This document shows positions 46,991 to 58,370 of a stretch of DNA of 64,000 nucleotides, piece after piece. The DNA lies in the NCBI GenBank assembly GCA_003971905.1, contig RSEE01000035.1, positions 310,001 through 374,000 on the forward strand, given 5' to 3'. The notes under the pieces are model-generated. The model was not told where the DNA came from. It did not search any database and saw only the letters and a program-made list of their open reading frames with translations. Numbering within the stretch: the first letter of the stretch is position 1; each line of letters begins with the position of its first letter. The DNA is from Moniliella sp. 'wahieum'. Its lineage: Eukaryota > Basidiomycota > Moniliellomycetes > Moniliellales > Moniliellaceae. The position numbers and the translations under genes are program-made.

Positions 46991-49511
46991 CATGTTTTCC
47001 TCCTCTCCCGCACGCGCCGGGCGGGTCGTCTTCTCCCCGCCTTCTCAGTCGGCTGCGTCCGACGACCTGGCCGAGCTGAGCGATGTGTCAAGCCTCGGCA
47101 CATCGGAGCTTGACGAGTACGACTTCCTGCACGATGTCCTCCCGTCTGACCAAGGCTCGGGCTCAGATGCCCTCCCCTCGGCCCTGCCGTCTGCCCCTCC
47201 CAATCTCTCTTCGCCGCCCGGGCCGATGTGATCGATAGCCCGTCTGTACACCCAATTGACTATTCCTCCACTCTCAACCAGTCGCACGCCACACTGTCAA
47301 CAGTGTCGGCCTCTGTTGACGTGTTATCTCTTCCCAACCACCATGCGGGACTCTTTACTTCGACCTCGCCTCCTCTCGAGGAGAGTTGGTGTACCCCCAG
47401 CTACTCAGGCTTTACTGAATGCGTTCCCGTTACGGGCCAGCCGTCAGCGTCCCTCGACCACCCCTGGAACTTGCGTCGCAGTGTTCTGTGTGAGCCTGCA
47501 TGCTCCGACATTTCGCTCGAGGCTGCATCGGATTGGTTGATACCGAGGTAAATGAGACTCAGGTGAAGGTACACATCCTATCCTCTTCCCCATCTTCTCG
47601 GGCCGTCTGTGCCCCGCTTTGAAGGAAATCCAAGCGTCACTCTCTACCGCTTTTCCCAAATGTCAGGTAAGGCCCATCCATCCCAGTCTTCCGTAAGGGT
47701 GGCTTGTGTTTGACTGTATTTACACGCATTCCTCTCTTTTCTTTTCCTCAGGCATTGCCGGATATTACCACGGGCTTGTTTCCTCCAACGGAAAGCGCAA
47801 GCTTCTTCCTCATTGTGCCATCGAACATGGGACATCCCACCGTGGCCATTCCAGCGCACGAGTCACTCCCCTCGGGGGCAGTCGTCCTTCCTCTCGTCTT
47901 ACCTGACTTGGAAAGCAACCAAAGCATGCCATCTGTCAAGCGGGAAGGAGAAGTTTACTCCGATCAGCACTTCCAAGTTGATTATCCAGGTGCCGCATTC
48001 GTGTTGCCCCCTGTTCCTCTGGTAAACTTTGACACCGAAATTCGCCGCATTCACCAGAATCGTCAGGACTGGGTTGGCGACTATGTCTCTCTTAATGCTG
48101 CCGGGCAAGTTGAATCCAAGCAGCCAATCAGGCCAACCTCTTCGACGGAGAAGGGGGTGGCTCACGCGCCCCCTCACCTGCCCCCACAGAACCCGCAAGT
48201 CAAGGCCGAAAAAGACTACATCAACGGTCCGCCAAAGACTTTGTCAACCAGCTGGTGGAATCTCAAGCTGTTCAGTTGTGTGGCCCTGGTTCTTTCGCTG
48301 TTAGGTCTTATGATTCAGCTGGGCCCCAGTGCTCAGGCGATGGTATCGTATTTGACTACCGTACCTAGCAGGCTCTCAGACCGGGCGGAGGTGGGTTTGT
48401 CCCTACCTTCTTGGGGTCCAAGCGACTTGATCCTTACTTCTGCTCAGACTATTTCCGAAGGATGGACTCCCGTTGATCAGACACCTGCAAAGCCGGGGTT
48501 TCTGACGCGATCGCCCCGCCCATCTACCCGTCTCTGTCTCACTCTGAGTCTGCCACTGATTCTATCCCACCTGCCCCAACTCCTACAGAGTTGGAGAAAG
48601 AAACCAGTCCCGAATCTAACGCGAACGGTGGGATTGGTAGCTTTGCTACTGCGTGCGCCGAAAGTGTGCTGGTCAAAGCGGACCCAAACTACCTTGTCCC
48701 TTGTAAGTTTGCCTCTCGTTGGATGAATGAGCCGCTAACGTTGAATTCAGGGATGGAGAATAATCTTGTGGAGATCTGGAATGAGCTCTTACAGTGGTGG
48801 CGGGAGCTTAACCAGCTCCTAGCAGAACTGCAAGAGGAAGGTGTCTTGATACGCGACATCATCGCCAAATGGTTGCCCTTGCCTGGACGGGTTCCTGGCG
48901 TGCTTACTATGGCGGGAGGGTCCGTGCATGACGTTCTCTCATTGACGGCGGATCAAGTTCGGACTGTATCGACACTTGTCCAACTCGGTCCATCAAGTGA
49001 CCAAACAATCGGCCAAGGGCGCTCATCTGACCCGAACCAAAGGGGAGAAAGAAGCACGGATCATACTCGGCAAATCCAGCAGACCCTCCATGCTAGTCTG
49101 TTTGCCATGCGCCGCACTACGCACTACGCACAGGGCCAAGCACACGAGGTTGACCAACAAGTCCAGCTTGCAAGTCGCCATGTGGCACAGCACGTGCACA
49201 GGTCTTTGAATCGACTTGGGTCCTTCACCCGGCATCGTACCTCCAACGCTCAGCTGGCCGCACGTAATCTCGCGTCCCAACTGCGGTGGCCATTGACGAA
49301 CCGCAAACCTAAGAGAAGTACGTGTGTTGCCGGTATGCCCGACATCAGCTAACGTCTTGTTCCGCTGTTCCAGCCCGCACCTGACGGCCATCAATCCCTT
49401 GACGTCTCGCATCCATTTACGAGCTGCGATCTGATACGGAATCCTGGATCCGGGAATTCCGGTTCCCGCACCGTTTTGGATCGCCTGCACTACTCTCTAC
49501 TACGTTTCTAG
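46991..49511 (+). CDS. single-pass membrane protein with N-terminal Atg8-binding-like motif
   Basis: I do not recognise a named family. ATG 46991 opens MFSSSPARAGRVVF, then SELDEYDFLHDVLPSD: an acidic context with YDFL, a textbook AIM/LIR (aromatic-x-x-aliphatic). A long Ser/Pro-rich linker follows in shifted frames, with introns between about 47550 and 47755 (GTAAGG..CCTCAG near 47667-47751). One hydrophobic helix, CVALVLSLLGLMIQLG, lies at about 48275-48325. Beyond it, 48590-49320 encodes helices rich in Trp, Leu and Glu (LVEIWNELLQWWRELNQLL), probably amphipathic, then a basic tail. An intron at about 49319-49374 (GTACGT..TTCCAG) leads to a last exon ending near 49511. Topology resembles yeast ER/nuclear-envelope autophagy receptors such as Atg39; that role is inferred. 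At least three indel-type frame changes. Confidence 0.55.
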
Positions 49512-49625
49512 CTCGGAAACCATAACCCCATCCAGAAAATCCCAGAGGTGTGCGACAAGCAAGATAGAATGACACAGGGGGGGGGGGCATGCATATACGG
49601 GAGCCTGGGCCGGGGATGAGCTATG

Positions 49626-52275
49626 CTAAGAAGATTGTTTTGGCTTGGCTGGCCGAGGCTGGGGGCGATCAGAGTGCCCGTTGGAGAGACGCGCAAGGGG
49701 CCGCACCTGCAAAGAAGCCGTCTGGATCATGGAAAGAGAGGGAAGACGTCCAGTAGGGGGCACGCGACTCCACAGACCGGCCTTGGGCTTCGAATCGGAC
49801 CCGATCATGCCGTCATCGTCAGGAAGCGGGTTGTCCTTGTGAGCTGGGCCAGAGCGCATGTGTGCTTCATACAACGGTCGCAGCAATCCAATTTGCTCTT
49901 CCGCACCATCTCGTCCGAGCGGGACATAAGGAGGAGGCGGAGCAAAGCCCGCCTGATCGTCTAAGCGGCGCATCCTCCTCCTCCCCCACAGGCGCAGAGA
50001 CGCCTTGCCTCCGAACTCCCTGCAGCAAGTGCATTGGAACCGAGAGGGAGCCGACGTCGATCCCCAACTCGCGGAAACCGAAAAAGTCAATCCCTGTTTG
50101 GTCGGCAAAGCCACCGGCAGTCAGCGCCGACGAGCCTGGGTCGGCGTAAAGCCGTTCGTGGGCATCGGCTAATCGGGAGTGGGAAACATTGACTTGTCCC
50201 TCCCATGCATGGGTGAGACGACGAAGGATGTCGTTATACCGTACCCTTTGGCGCTCCACGCTCTTGACGTACGTTTCCAACGATGTGGGTGTCTGCCCGC
50301 TCACCTCCTGCAGGGCATGACTCACCATATCGTCGGCGGTCATCAGGTGTGCGGGACGCACCGATTGTGCCACTCCGCCAGAAGCGTCGTTGGGATGGGC
50401 AAGGGTAATTCCTTGCCTTGCGACAAGGACGAAGCGCATGTGTCCATCTCTGCGCTCGGATTCGCTTGGCGGTCGGCATACGCACGTAAAGTTCGGCCTA
50501 CAGCAGTGATCATGTGAGCTCCCAAATCGGCAAGCACGCTAAGGGGAGCACGATGTGCAGCGTTCACCCCATGCACACTAGCCAACTGAGCAGCCACATG
50601 AGCCATCGCTTGCGTAGCTCCCGCAGGCGTGATGCGAGACAAGGGCGCCATTGGCACTTCGTCTGATAGCCCAGACTTGGGGGGATCCGGAAATGGCGAG
50701 ATCATACCGAAGGCCGAGGCAAACTTCCGCTCGGGGTCCAAAGGGGGGGAGCTCGGCCTGTGCCGGATAGCACCGCCTTCCCCATCCTCCTCTTCCTCTG
50801 CCTCTTCGTCCTCCTCACCTTCATCCTCGGCATCCAATGCCCAGGTGGGGATTGGCTCGTTGGTTCCATTGGCGTGCACCAATGCGCCAACCTTGGCGTT
50901 CACCGAGCGGACTTTGGCCAAGATAGCGATTGACTGAGGGATTCGGTTGCGATATCGCTTAGGTGGGGGCGGATGGGCCCAGCCTCCTGCGAAGATCCGG
51001 CGCCATCTTCCAGTGGTGCATCGACACGTTTTCGCTTTGCACGCTGCAAACGGTGAGCCAAATGAGTTTGGTAGGCGGCAGCCTCCGCGGCTGTTAGAGG
51101 CCGACTTGATGGTGGCGCAGATGGAATCCCGTTTCCGGCCAACGAGGTGGACGGCATCGCGTCCCACCAAGAACCGAGAGAGGAAGGATAGTGGGTCATC
51201 GCTTCTGCTGCAGTAGACGCGCCTGACTGTTCGGATGACGAGGAAGGTAGACTTGGATCGTCCAGTGGATCCAAAGGGCGAGCAGACGATGATTCCATCC
51301 CCGGTTTCGGAGGCAATGCTGTCAGGGATGAATGGAGGGGACCAGCCACACGGATGTCGCGAATAGCTGCATCAAACGCGTCGTGATCCAAATGAGCAGA
51401 AGATGGGGGCCGGTCTCCGGGGGGGACGAAATGTGGCCAGAAGAGAGTGGGGCATCTGGTGGAGGTGTTTTGGATTGAGAGAAATGGGAGGGGAAAGGAT
51501 AATATGGCGGTGGTGAAGGCTGGGGTGAGAAAGGACGGGATGATTGTTGCAGGGAGGACAAGGACTGTGTCCAGTAGAGAGAAAGTGTTCATTCCATGAG
51601 ATGAACGGGAAAGAGCGGGGCGATCACCGAAGGGGATGGATATCGCAGGAACGGGAGCGCGTAGTGGCGTGCCCGCGGTGTCAGAAGAATCACCCGCCGC
51701 TGTAGAATCACCTGCCCGGCCCGTATCCACACCAGGCGAGGGACGAGTACCGTCGACGGCGGCCGCGGGAGAGAGCGCGGGTGGGGTTTGGTCTTGCCAG
51801 GTAGACGCAATGGACTCGAACTGGCGCAGGGCATCTTGCGGCTCGGACTTGTCGTGGACAAAACTCAGAAGATGGGCGGCCTTCTTGCGCATAAAGTACA
51901 CATTGCGTCGGAGCGGGTGAGCCGGGTCGGTGTTATAGATGAGGCAGTTGTTCCAGATGAGGTCGAGGTCGTGGGCAAACTGCTTCTTGTTCTTGTACTG
52001 ACCCTGGCGCACCTTCTTCTGCATGGATCCAATGTCCATGGGGTGCTTGATCACGTCGTAGTAGTCGGGGCGTCGCGCTTACTGACACGGTTGAGGAACG
52101 CGGCCGAGTGCTCCGAGTAGGCGCGCAACTCAGCAAGGACGCGTTCGATGGACTCGAGAAACTCTTCACGCTGGTCACGGGCCTTGTGCGTGTCGGAGAT
52201 CAGCGTCCACAGCTCGCGGTCGGCGACGGGGACCTCGGCGCGGTGGGCCTGAATCGCCTGGAGGAGGTACTTCAT
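49626..52275 (-). CDS. SPT7: SAGA complex subunit Spt7 (bromodomain)
   Basis: Structural subunit of the SAGA histone-acetyltransferase coactivator, pairing by its histone fold with Taf10. ATG 52275 gives MKYLLQAIQAHRAEVPV. The bromodomain (about 52150-51850) has SEHSAAFLNRVSKRDAP, then DVIKHPMDIGSMQKKV, then DLDLIWNNCLIYNTDP with the acetyl-lysine Asn. A Ser/Pro-rich linker and acidic run (EDEGEEDEEAEEEE, 50830) follow. The histone-fold and C-terminal region (50590-50030) has LSVLADLGAHMITAVGR and then TGIDFFGFRELGIDVG with SLSVPMHLLQG, the Spt7 signature. The tail is Pro-rich (FAPPPPYVPLGRDG). Frame changes near 52073, 50960, 50430 and 50000 look like indels. Yeast Spt7 is longer at the N-terminus, so an upstream exon is possible. 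Confidence 0.92.
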
Positions 52276-53268
52276 GGCGATCACGGCAAGGCGGTGGAGT
52301 GGAGCAGCCAATCAAGCCTCTTGAGATATTCAACTCACCAACCAGCCGAATACCGCAAGGTAGGTGGTGCATTCCATTCCGCTGGCGGAAAAGGGAGTCT
52401 GGAGATCGGTACAAAGGCTGGCATGCCACATGTCATGCATGTCACCTGTGACCCCATGTCCCACACGTCGTCACGAGTGACGTCACTCGTCACACAGGTC
52501 TTGGCACATGTCACGTGTCACATGTCACTAGTCACTAGTCACTGCTGCCCCCCGCATGTCCCCGCCGTGCCCCGTCCACCCGGCCTTTCAATGGTCACTT
52601 GATGCGCCTAGCTCCCCTTTTACACCACAACCGCGTCCACTGCCAACCCCACGCGGCAGCAGCATTATTGGCGGGAAAAAGTAGGGAAGTGGAAACAACA
52701 AAAGGGAGCACGTAAATACGGGACCGGCGCAGGGTATGCCGAAGGCGTGTCGCGCACTTTATAGTGGTCTTGGCCGGCGGCCTCAAGGAGGCTACAAGTG
52801 ACGCGTCTGTGTGGACGACGGAAGACAAAAGTTTACCGCCCGCCTTCACGCACTACACGGTAGCGCCTACATCCAAGGTGAAGCTGCGAGCCAGTGAGGA
52901 TAGTTGTATTCTACAGGCATGGGAAAAGCGGCTCAGTGATCGGGAGAATGAATCATGCGGCACATGAACGACAGTATGCGCAAAAGGTTAAAGCTGCCCC
53001 CCCCACAAGGACAAGCGGGGGGCTCCATCGGCAAAACGGCTTTGGGTCTGCTAACAATAACTCTCGTTTGACCATTTAACCAGAACTCATAAATCGGGTC
53101 GATTCGCTAGTGGAGAGCCATACTGTAGTCTTGTGTCAGTGACAGGCGAGCGAGGCAGGGGAAGCGGTAGTGAGGATGCAATCAGGGGGACGGCAGCCCG
53201 GAGGCGCCACAGGAAGGGGCGGAACAGAGGCGGAACGGGACCGCCTTGCACAAGTCTATCCTCCGTGC
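52276..53268. other. intergenic with TGTCAC/GTCACTAGTCAC words
   Basis: 52430-52545 is dense in CATGTCAC, GTCACGAGTGACGTCACTCG, CACGTGTCACATGTCAC and CACTAGTCACTAGTCAC, many palindromic. 52600-53268 has no supported gene. It is the spacer upstream of SPT7 leading into a transposon island. Confidence 0.5.
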
Positions 53269-53501
53269 ACCCACTTTGGTCGAACAGAAGGGTAGCTGCA
53301 GGGCCTCACTAGTCATTGACCTCCCTTGCCGTCTCCTGGTACGTTCTGGACTATACATCAGGACAGGCAATGCCACACAGACGCCCCGCCGCCTCGAGTG
53401 CAGGTCGATGCAAGAGACAAACAGCCATGTTTCCGCCTGTGCACAGGTGAAGCGAGGCAGGGCGCCTGTCCCTTTGCATACGGGTCTCACGAGAAAGGCA
53501 T
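53269..53501 (+). repeat. dispersed repeat R2, copy 1
   Basis: About 233 bp with a direct copy at 55394-55624. Shared blocks: ACCCACTTTGGTCGAACAG, GCAGGGCCTCACTAGTCATT, CTTGCCGTCTCCTGGTACG, AATGCCACACAGACG (GATGCC in copy 2), GAGACAAACAGCCATGTTTC and AGAAAGGCAT. Estimated 85-90% identical by eye. No consistent coding frame. Confidence 0.85.
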
Positions 53502-53524
53502 GGCTCACAATTGTATCCCCTTCA

Positions 53525-53739
53525 CGATGAGGCTACCGGGCCTACGGCCCGGTCAGCCGAAGCCCCAGCTTTTGGTGCTGCGACGCCACCGTAGCCATTG
53601 TTCCATGCTGGAACCCTTCCATGCTGGAGAGGTGAAATCATATCACCAAACGTGCGGGTGGCTTATGCGGCGGTGGCATACGTGAAAGCCACATAACAGT
53701 TGTGTCACCCAGTTGTGGCCACTGCTGCTTTTCCCATTT
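53525..53739. other. spacer between R2 and LINE copy 2
   Basis: Contains the perfect inverted repeat CCGGGCCTACGGCCCGG at 53537-53553 and a doubled CCATGCTGGA at 53602-53623. Origin unknown; part of the transposon island. Confidence 0.4.
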
Positions 53740-55105
53740 TTATAGGAAGGTGTTGGTACATGAAAGCACACTGAGGGCACCGCAACGCCTTTGAAACACC
53801 GGGAGAAGGCTGCTTCGGTTGCTGGAACAAGCAGAATGCGACAAGAACGCCAAGTACCAGGGACGCACCCAAGAGCCGTTTTCCCCCTTGGTGTTGACGA
53901 CGTGAGGATACTATATGCCACCAGAAGACAGCGGGCAAGATATACTTGTTGCGCACTGGGAGGATTGACTACTGGCTCTCAATAATGGAATGGTTTTCCT
54001 CGCTCAGATGTCTACCACGTTCATCCGTGTCCACACGTGGAACCTCGGATACGGGAACGGGTGGCGGGCACCAGAGGGTCCTGATATCCTGGCGATCCCC
54101 CTGTTGCATGTGGTTCCCTCACAGGGGTGGCGCTACCGAGCAACACACGCAAGATGAACGGGTCTGTTATGGGCTGGGGCGGACCCAAGATGGTCTGACC
54201 CAAGCTAACGCCTGCCTGCACCGCACATGCCCAGTAGAGCGTGCTCCGCAGGCCAACCAAGTGTGATAATGGTTGTCTAAGTTAGGTACCGTGGCCCGAA
54301 GGGCCATGCATCCGCGCGACAATCGTCGCCCCCCGTCCAAGTTTCGAGACAGCTGACCTAAATAATATGGCCACACCGAGCTTACAGGTCGTTGCGACGA
54401 CTGTCGCTCTGTCCTTTTCCTTTTCTTTCTCGGTCGCGCCTGTGACGGCCAACCCCGCTTTTGACGTGTCTTCCTTTCTACACCCCCTCTTTTGTATCCG
54501 TTTCCCTTTTGATCTTGCCTGTACCCCTGTGGTTGATAGGGATCCTTTCCCCTCTCTTCCCTTCTCTTCGTCCACCCTCTATTCTCGTCCTTTCCCGCCT
54601 ATCCTGTCCGACTCCTGCCCGTTTTTCAGCCAATTGATCCAGTACAAGCAGCCTCCGCTTGTTAGCGTCCGGCTTCTCCGCCGACCTCGTCCTCCAGCAA
54701 TCCGTCATTCCAGTCGCGCGAGCCCTCCTTTAGCCTCGTCGATTTCCAGTATCTATCCAGTCTCAGTCGAGGCAGTGTTTGTCCCCCTCTGCCTCCTCCC
54801 GTCCCTAAGTCCCGGAAGCTTCAGACACGTTACTACGGCCCAAGCCGGTGCAGACACAGCCTTGCCACACTGCAGCCGTCCCCACCAAAGGCCTCGCCTC
54901 GTCCCTAGCTCCGTTCAGATTCACCAACTGGCCCAAGCCCGAAAGTACCGTGAGTCGTCCTTCCGTCTCGTAAGGGATTGTACCCCCAAACCCCGGGCGA
55001 GCCCCCTGGCGGGGCCTGCCCCGTGACAGGGTCGGTTTAGGCGTAGCGTTTCCCTGTCCCAGCCTTAAGTTCTGTCAATGATATGGATGCAATATTGAGA
55101 TGCAG
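53740..55105 (+). mobile_element. LINE 3' fragment, copy 2, split by a solo LTR
   Basis: Plus-strand copy of the 3' end of the LINE at 3.2-5.1 kb. It shares GGAACAAGCAGAATGCGAC, AAGAACGCCAAGTA, GAGGGTCCTGATATCCTGG and CGCAAGATGAACGG before the insertion at 54165, and GTAGCGT..CCC, CCAGCCTTAAG and TATGGATGCA after 55029. By eye about 75-85% identical to copy 1, so the two are old relative to each other. Only the last part of the C-terminal domain and the 3' UTR remain. Confidence 0.8.
54165..55028. mobile_element. solo LTR of an LTR retrotransposon, nested in LINE copy 2
   Basis: 864 bp beginning TGTTATGGG and ending CCCGTGACA (TG..CA with short inverted ends), flanked by the 5-bp duplication GGGTC at 54160-54164 and 55029-55033. 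Removing it restores continuity with LINE copy 1, which has a single GGTTC-like site there. No internal retroviral genes are present, so this is a recombined remnant. Ty1 versus Ty3 family cannot be told from the LTR alone. The intact duplication suggests it is younger than the LINE copy it interrupts. Confidence 0.88.
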
Positions 55106-55393
55106 TATAGAGACTTCTAGAATCCTTACCCCCGTCGATTGCCTATGCCCACACATAATCGACCTAATTGGCCATACATTTTATACGCGTTTTGCTGCCC
55201 TATAGTACGCTTTATACTATGTTGCGGTCCCTTTATATTATAGGCCCAACAGTAGGTATGACAACACCGCTTCGACAGGTTCAACAAAGTGACACTACTG
55301 ACATCTCACCTTAATCGATCACATGGGAGTGTAAGCGTGACCGGTATAAAAGCAGTTCCCGATGTGTGTCCCAGCAACAAAAGTAGGGCGAAG

Positions 55394-55624
55394 ACCCACT
55401 TTGGTCGAACAGAAGGGTGTCTGCAGGGCCTCACTAGTCATTGACGTACCTTGCCGTCTCCTGGTACGTTCTGGACTACACAGCAGGACAGGCGATGCCA
55501 CACAGACGCTCCGCCGCTCGAGTGCAGGCGGGCGCAAGAGACAAACAGCCATGTTTCCGCCTGTGCACACTGAAGTGAGGCAGGGCGCCTGTTCCTTTGC
55601 ATAGGGGTCGCACAAGAAAGGCAT
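55394..55624 (+). repeat. dispersed repeat R2, copy 2
   Basis: Direct copy of 53269-53501 on the far side of the LINE/LTR nest, ending at the same AGAAAGGCAT. It could be one repeat family inserted twice, or a short duplication flanking a larger lost element. Confidence 0.85.
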
Positions 55625-56425
55625 AATGTCTTAGGATGGAATGGCTCTCCTCCGCGCCCAATGCATCTGATGCCCCATGCACACAGAGGATCTCTGTATC
55701 CACATCGCTAATAAGGAGCCGCTGTCCTTGTCTTCACATTATACTATACACACACACGCCACTTTTCTCGGCGCTTAAGGTTTAGGATGCTTGGCCACCA
55801 TCTGCGTTGGCGTCATCCTGCTTTGTTCTGAAGAACAACTGGTTCCACGAAACGCTGTTGGCCCGGGCGGACGAGCTGTGGTAAGCCCTCCCCCGTATCT
55901 CCCCTAGAGAACCCTTCTCAAAAAAGTATAGGTGTACAAGTGACTGCTTTTAAATGGGCCACTACTCTCTTCCTCTTTAACAGCTCAGGATCGTACCAAC
56001 GTATGAAAGCCCTACCAGTCTTCTTCTTCCGACCGGACGCCTCCACTGGCTCATGCATGACCCCACGGCCGGATCGGGTGTGCTCTTAACTTTAGATGGG
56101 GGCTTCTGCAAACAAGACTCGGTGAGGGTGAGGGATGCGGGCACGCTTCCGACCCGGAGCGAGTAGCGAAGCTGGCGAGGTGAGCATGCTGCTACCGAGC
56201 TAGTAGGTGATGCCGTGGAGTTGTCCTGAATATACTCCTTCAAGGTACCTCTAAAAACAACTTGACGAGATCAATCTTCTAGCGAAGGGCTAAGGATATT
56301 TCTCATGATCTGCATACTCAGCCAAGTGCAAGTTGGGGTCCGCAGATGGGAACATTGGATTTGATGCGAACAAAGGCGGCGGTGACCAACCCACTCGCAT
56401 TGGAACAAGGTTGGGTGTGGTGCGC
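55625..56425. other. spacer downstream of RPS12
   Basis: No gene is seen. CACACACACG at 55748-55757 is a minor CA run. The nearer part is the 3' UTR of the minus-strand RPS12. Confidence 0.4.
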
Positions 56426-56930
56426 TTAGCGGCTCCTGGAAAGATGGCATAATGGTCAGCGTCAATCCGGGTGAGGTGAGAGAAGAAAGCCAAACATACT
56501 TGAAGTACTCCGTGAGGACGTTCAGGCCCTCCGACGGCTCGCCGAAGTCACGCACGACAACGCACGAGCAGCCGACAACCTTGCGGGGGTTACCCTCACG
56601 GTCGATCTTGGCCAGACCAGCCCAGGTGCCCAAGGTCTTGGCGTCCGAGACCTTCAAGAGGTCAATCTTGTGGTCGTTGCACAGAGCCTCAATGAGCTTG
56701 ATGTACTCGCCCTCAGTGTTGGTCTCAACAAGCACACACAGCTGGGCGTTGCCACGGTCGAGCGCGTGAGCGCACTCGCGCAGGCCACGGGCCAGGCTGT
56801 CGTGGATGAGGGCCTTCTTGAGCACCTCCTGGAGAGCCTCTTCAATGGTCAGGCCCGTCTTGACGGGCGCAGTCTCCTCGACGGCAACCTCCTCGACAAC
56901 GTCGATCTGCTGTTCCTCAATGTCGGACAT
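56426..56930 (-). CDS. RPS12: 40S ribosomal protein eS12
   Basis: Small-subunit ribosomal protein. ATG 56930 gives [17 protein letters not shown], then [36 protein letters not shown] and [19 protein letters not shown]. Exon 1 is 56500-56930. A 64-nt intron, 56436-56499 (GTATGT..TTCCAG), splits the third-last codon, giving the family ending EYFKSR (exon 2, 56426-56435). 146 residues, normal length, no frame errors. Divergently arranged with RPS11 415 bp away, so the two may share a promoter. Confidence 0.96.
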
Positions 56931-57345
56931 TTTTGAGTGGATAAAAGTAAGCTGCGTCGTCCAAGGGAGATGGGTCCTTGTCAGTCAGCGACGAATGGTG
57001 GGGGGAACTCAAAAGCTGCTCGGTCACCTCGCCGTCTTCGCGCCCAACTGCCGACCACCCCGGCCGCAAGCCCAGCAGGTCGCCACCGCCATTATCAAGC
57101 AGAGCGCCAGTGTCTACGCTTCGCGTTTCCAACCCTAATGTCACTGGCGCAATTAAATCGATCGGTATTGGCACAAAACAGCCGCAGTGCCATGAGTATC
57201 TGTGCCCCGCATCGGGGCAGTGTTGCGTAATTACTGGTCGCGCGGACTCACTGTCCCGTCTGCGGCTCACGCCCGGGGCCCGCTGGCGGCCGCGCTTGCG
57301 TCTCGGGCTAAGCTCACCACCTGTTTTCTCTGTACCGACTCCAAG
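56931..57345. promoter_or_regulatory. shared RPS12/RPS11 divergent promoter region
   Basis: 415 bp between two ribosomal-protein start codons on opposite strands. The arrangement implies coordinated transcription from one bidirectional region. I cannot point to a specific binding site with confidence. Confidence 0.5.
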
Positions 57346-57832
57346 ATGTCCAACGTTGAGCTTGGTGTGCAGCACGAGCGCGCCTTCCAGAAGCAGCTCT
57401 CTTCCAGAACGCCAAGGTGGCCGCTGGCAAGAAGGTCAACAACAAGACCAAGCGCTGGCACAAGGACATTGGCCTTGGCTTCAAGACCCCGGCTGCTGCC
57501 ATTGGCGGTACCTACATTGACAAGAAGTGCCCCTGGACTGGTCTTGTGTCGATCCGTGGCCGTATCCTCACTGGCCGTGTCGTCTCGACCAAGATGACCC
57601 GCACCATCATCATTCGCCGGGAGTACCTGCACTTTGTGCCCAAGTACAACCGTTACGAGAAGCGCCACAAGAACCTTGCCGCCACTGCTCGCCCGCCTTC
57701 CGTGTCGATGTCGGTGACGAAGTTACCGTTGGCCAGTGCCGCCCTCTGTCCAAGACGGTGCGCTTCAACGTTCTCAAGGTGACCAAGAACAAGGCTCTCG
57801 AGAAGGCTGCCAAGCAATTCGGTCGCTTCTGA
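57346..57832 (+). CDS. RPS11: 40S ribosomal protein uS17
   Basis: Small-subunit rRNA-binding protein. ATG 57346: [17 protein letters not shown], then in the next frame [37 protein letters not shown] and [19 protein letters not shown], then in the third frame [19 protein letters not shown] and [16 protein letters not shown], ending FGRF at 57832. Two single-base problems (near 57401 and 57687) in a gene that cannot be lost argue that the assembly, not the gene, is faulty. About 155-160 residues as usual; no intron within the coding part. Confidence 0.95.
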
Positions 57833-58370
57833 GCGCCTTTGCGCCTTTAGCTTCTCGGGACCATCGATCTGCCAGGTCTGTACACCTGATGTCCGCGTTT
57901 GGACGTGGGTCTCATGGCTGTGCTTTTTCCATGTCCTTGCTCTCTTCGTTGAGAAACTCATCCAAAAATTGCGGACCGGTCGTGCCGTTCCATGCCTATG
58001 CACATCCCTCGTTTTTACAGCTTGATGAGATTTGAGAGGGTTCGTTGAGTCTGGATGCGCCAATGTTCAGTGGATGCGCACAATAGTTGAAGCAACCGCG
58101 TTCGGATGAGACAGTGACGGCAAAAGAAACTGATTCAGGTTTCCTTCTACCTCGTTATTCGTTGCCAAACCTAATGTAGAGTGAATATGGATGAGCCTGG
58201 TGGACATGTGAGCGAAATCCGTTTCCACAACTGAGAGCAAGCTCCTGGTAGTGCCCAAACACCTTTTTAGAAGGCGGTGTAGTACGCGGTGCTGCCAGGT
58301 TAAGTGAAGTCGTTGCCTACGACAATCTGCCTGCTCGACCTTCTCTTAGCGTCCTCTCTCACGTGTTCTG
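57833..58370. other. spacer between RPS11 and RIX7
   Basis: RPS11 3' UTR then the upstream region of the AAA-ATPase gene. No other feature is seen. Confidence 0.4.

Noticed and set aside
53537-53553. Perfect inverted repeat as a bacterial-type terminator
   Set aside because: Fungal context, no adjoining gene, no T run.
54367-55026. 219-codon open frame on the plus strand
   Set aside because: It lies wholly inside the solo LTR, starts and ends without family motifs and is explained by low stop-codon density.
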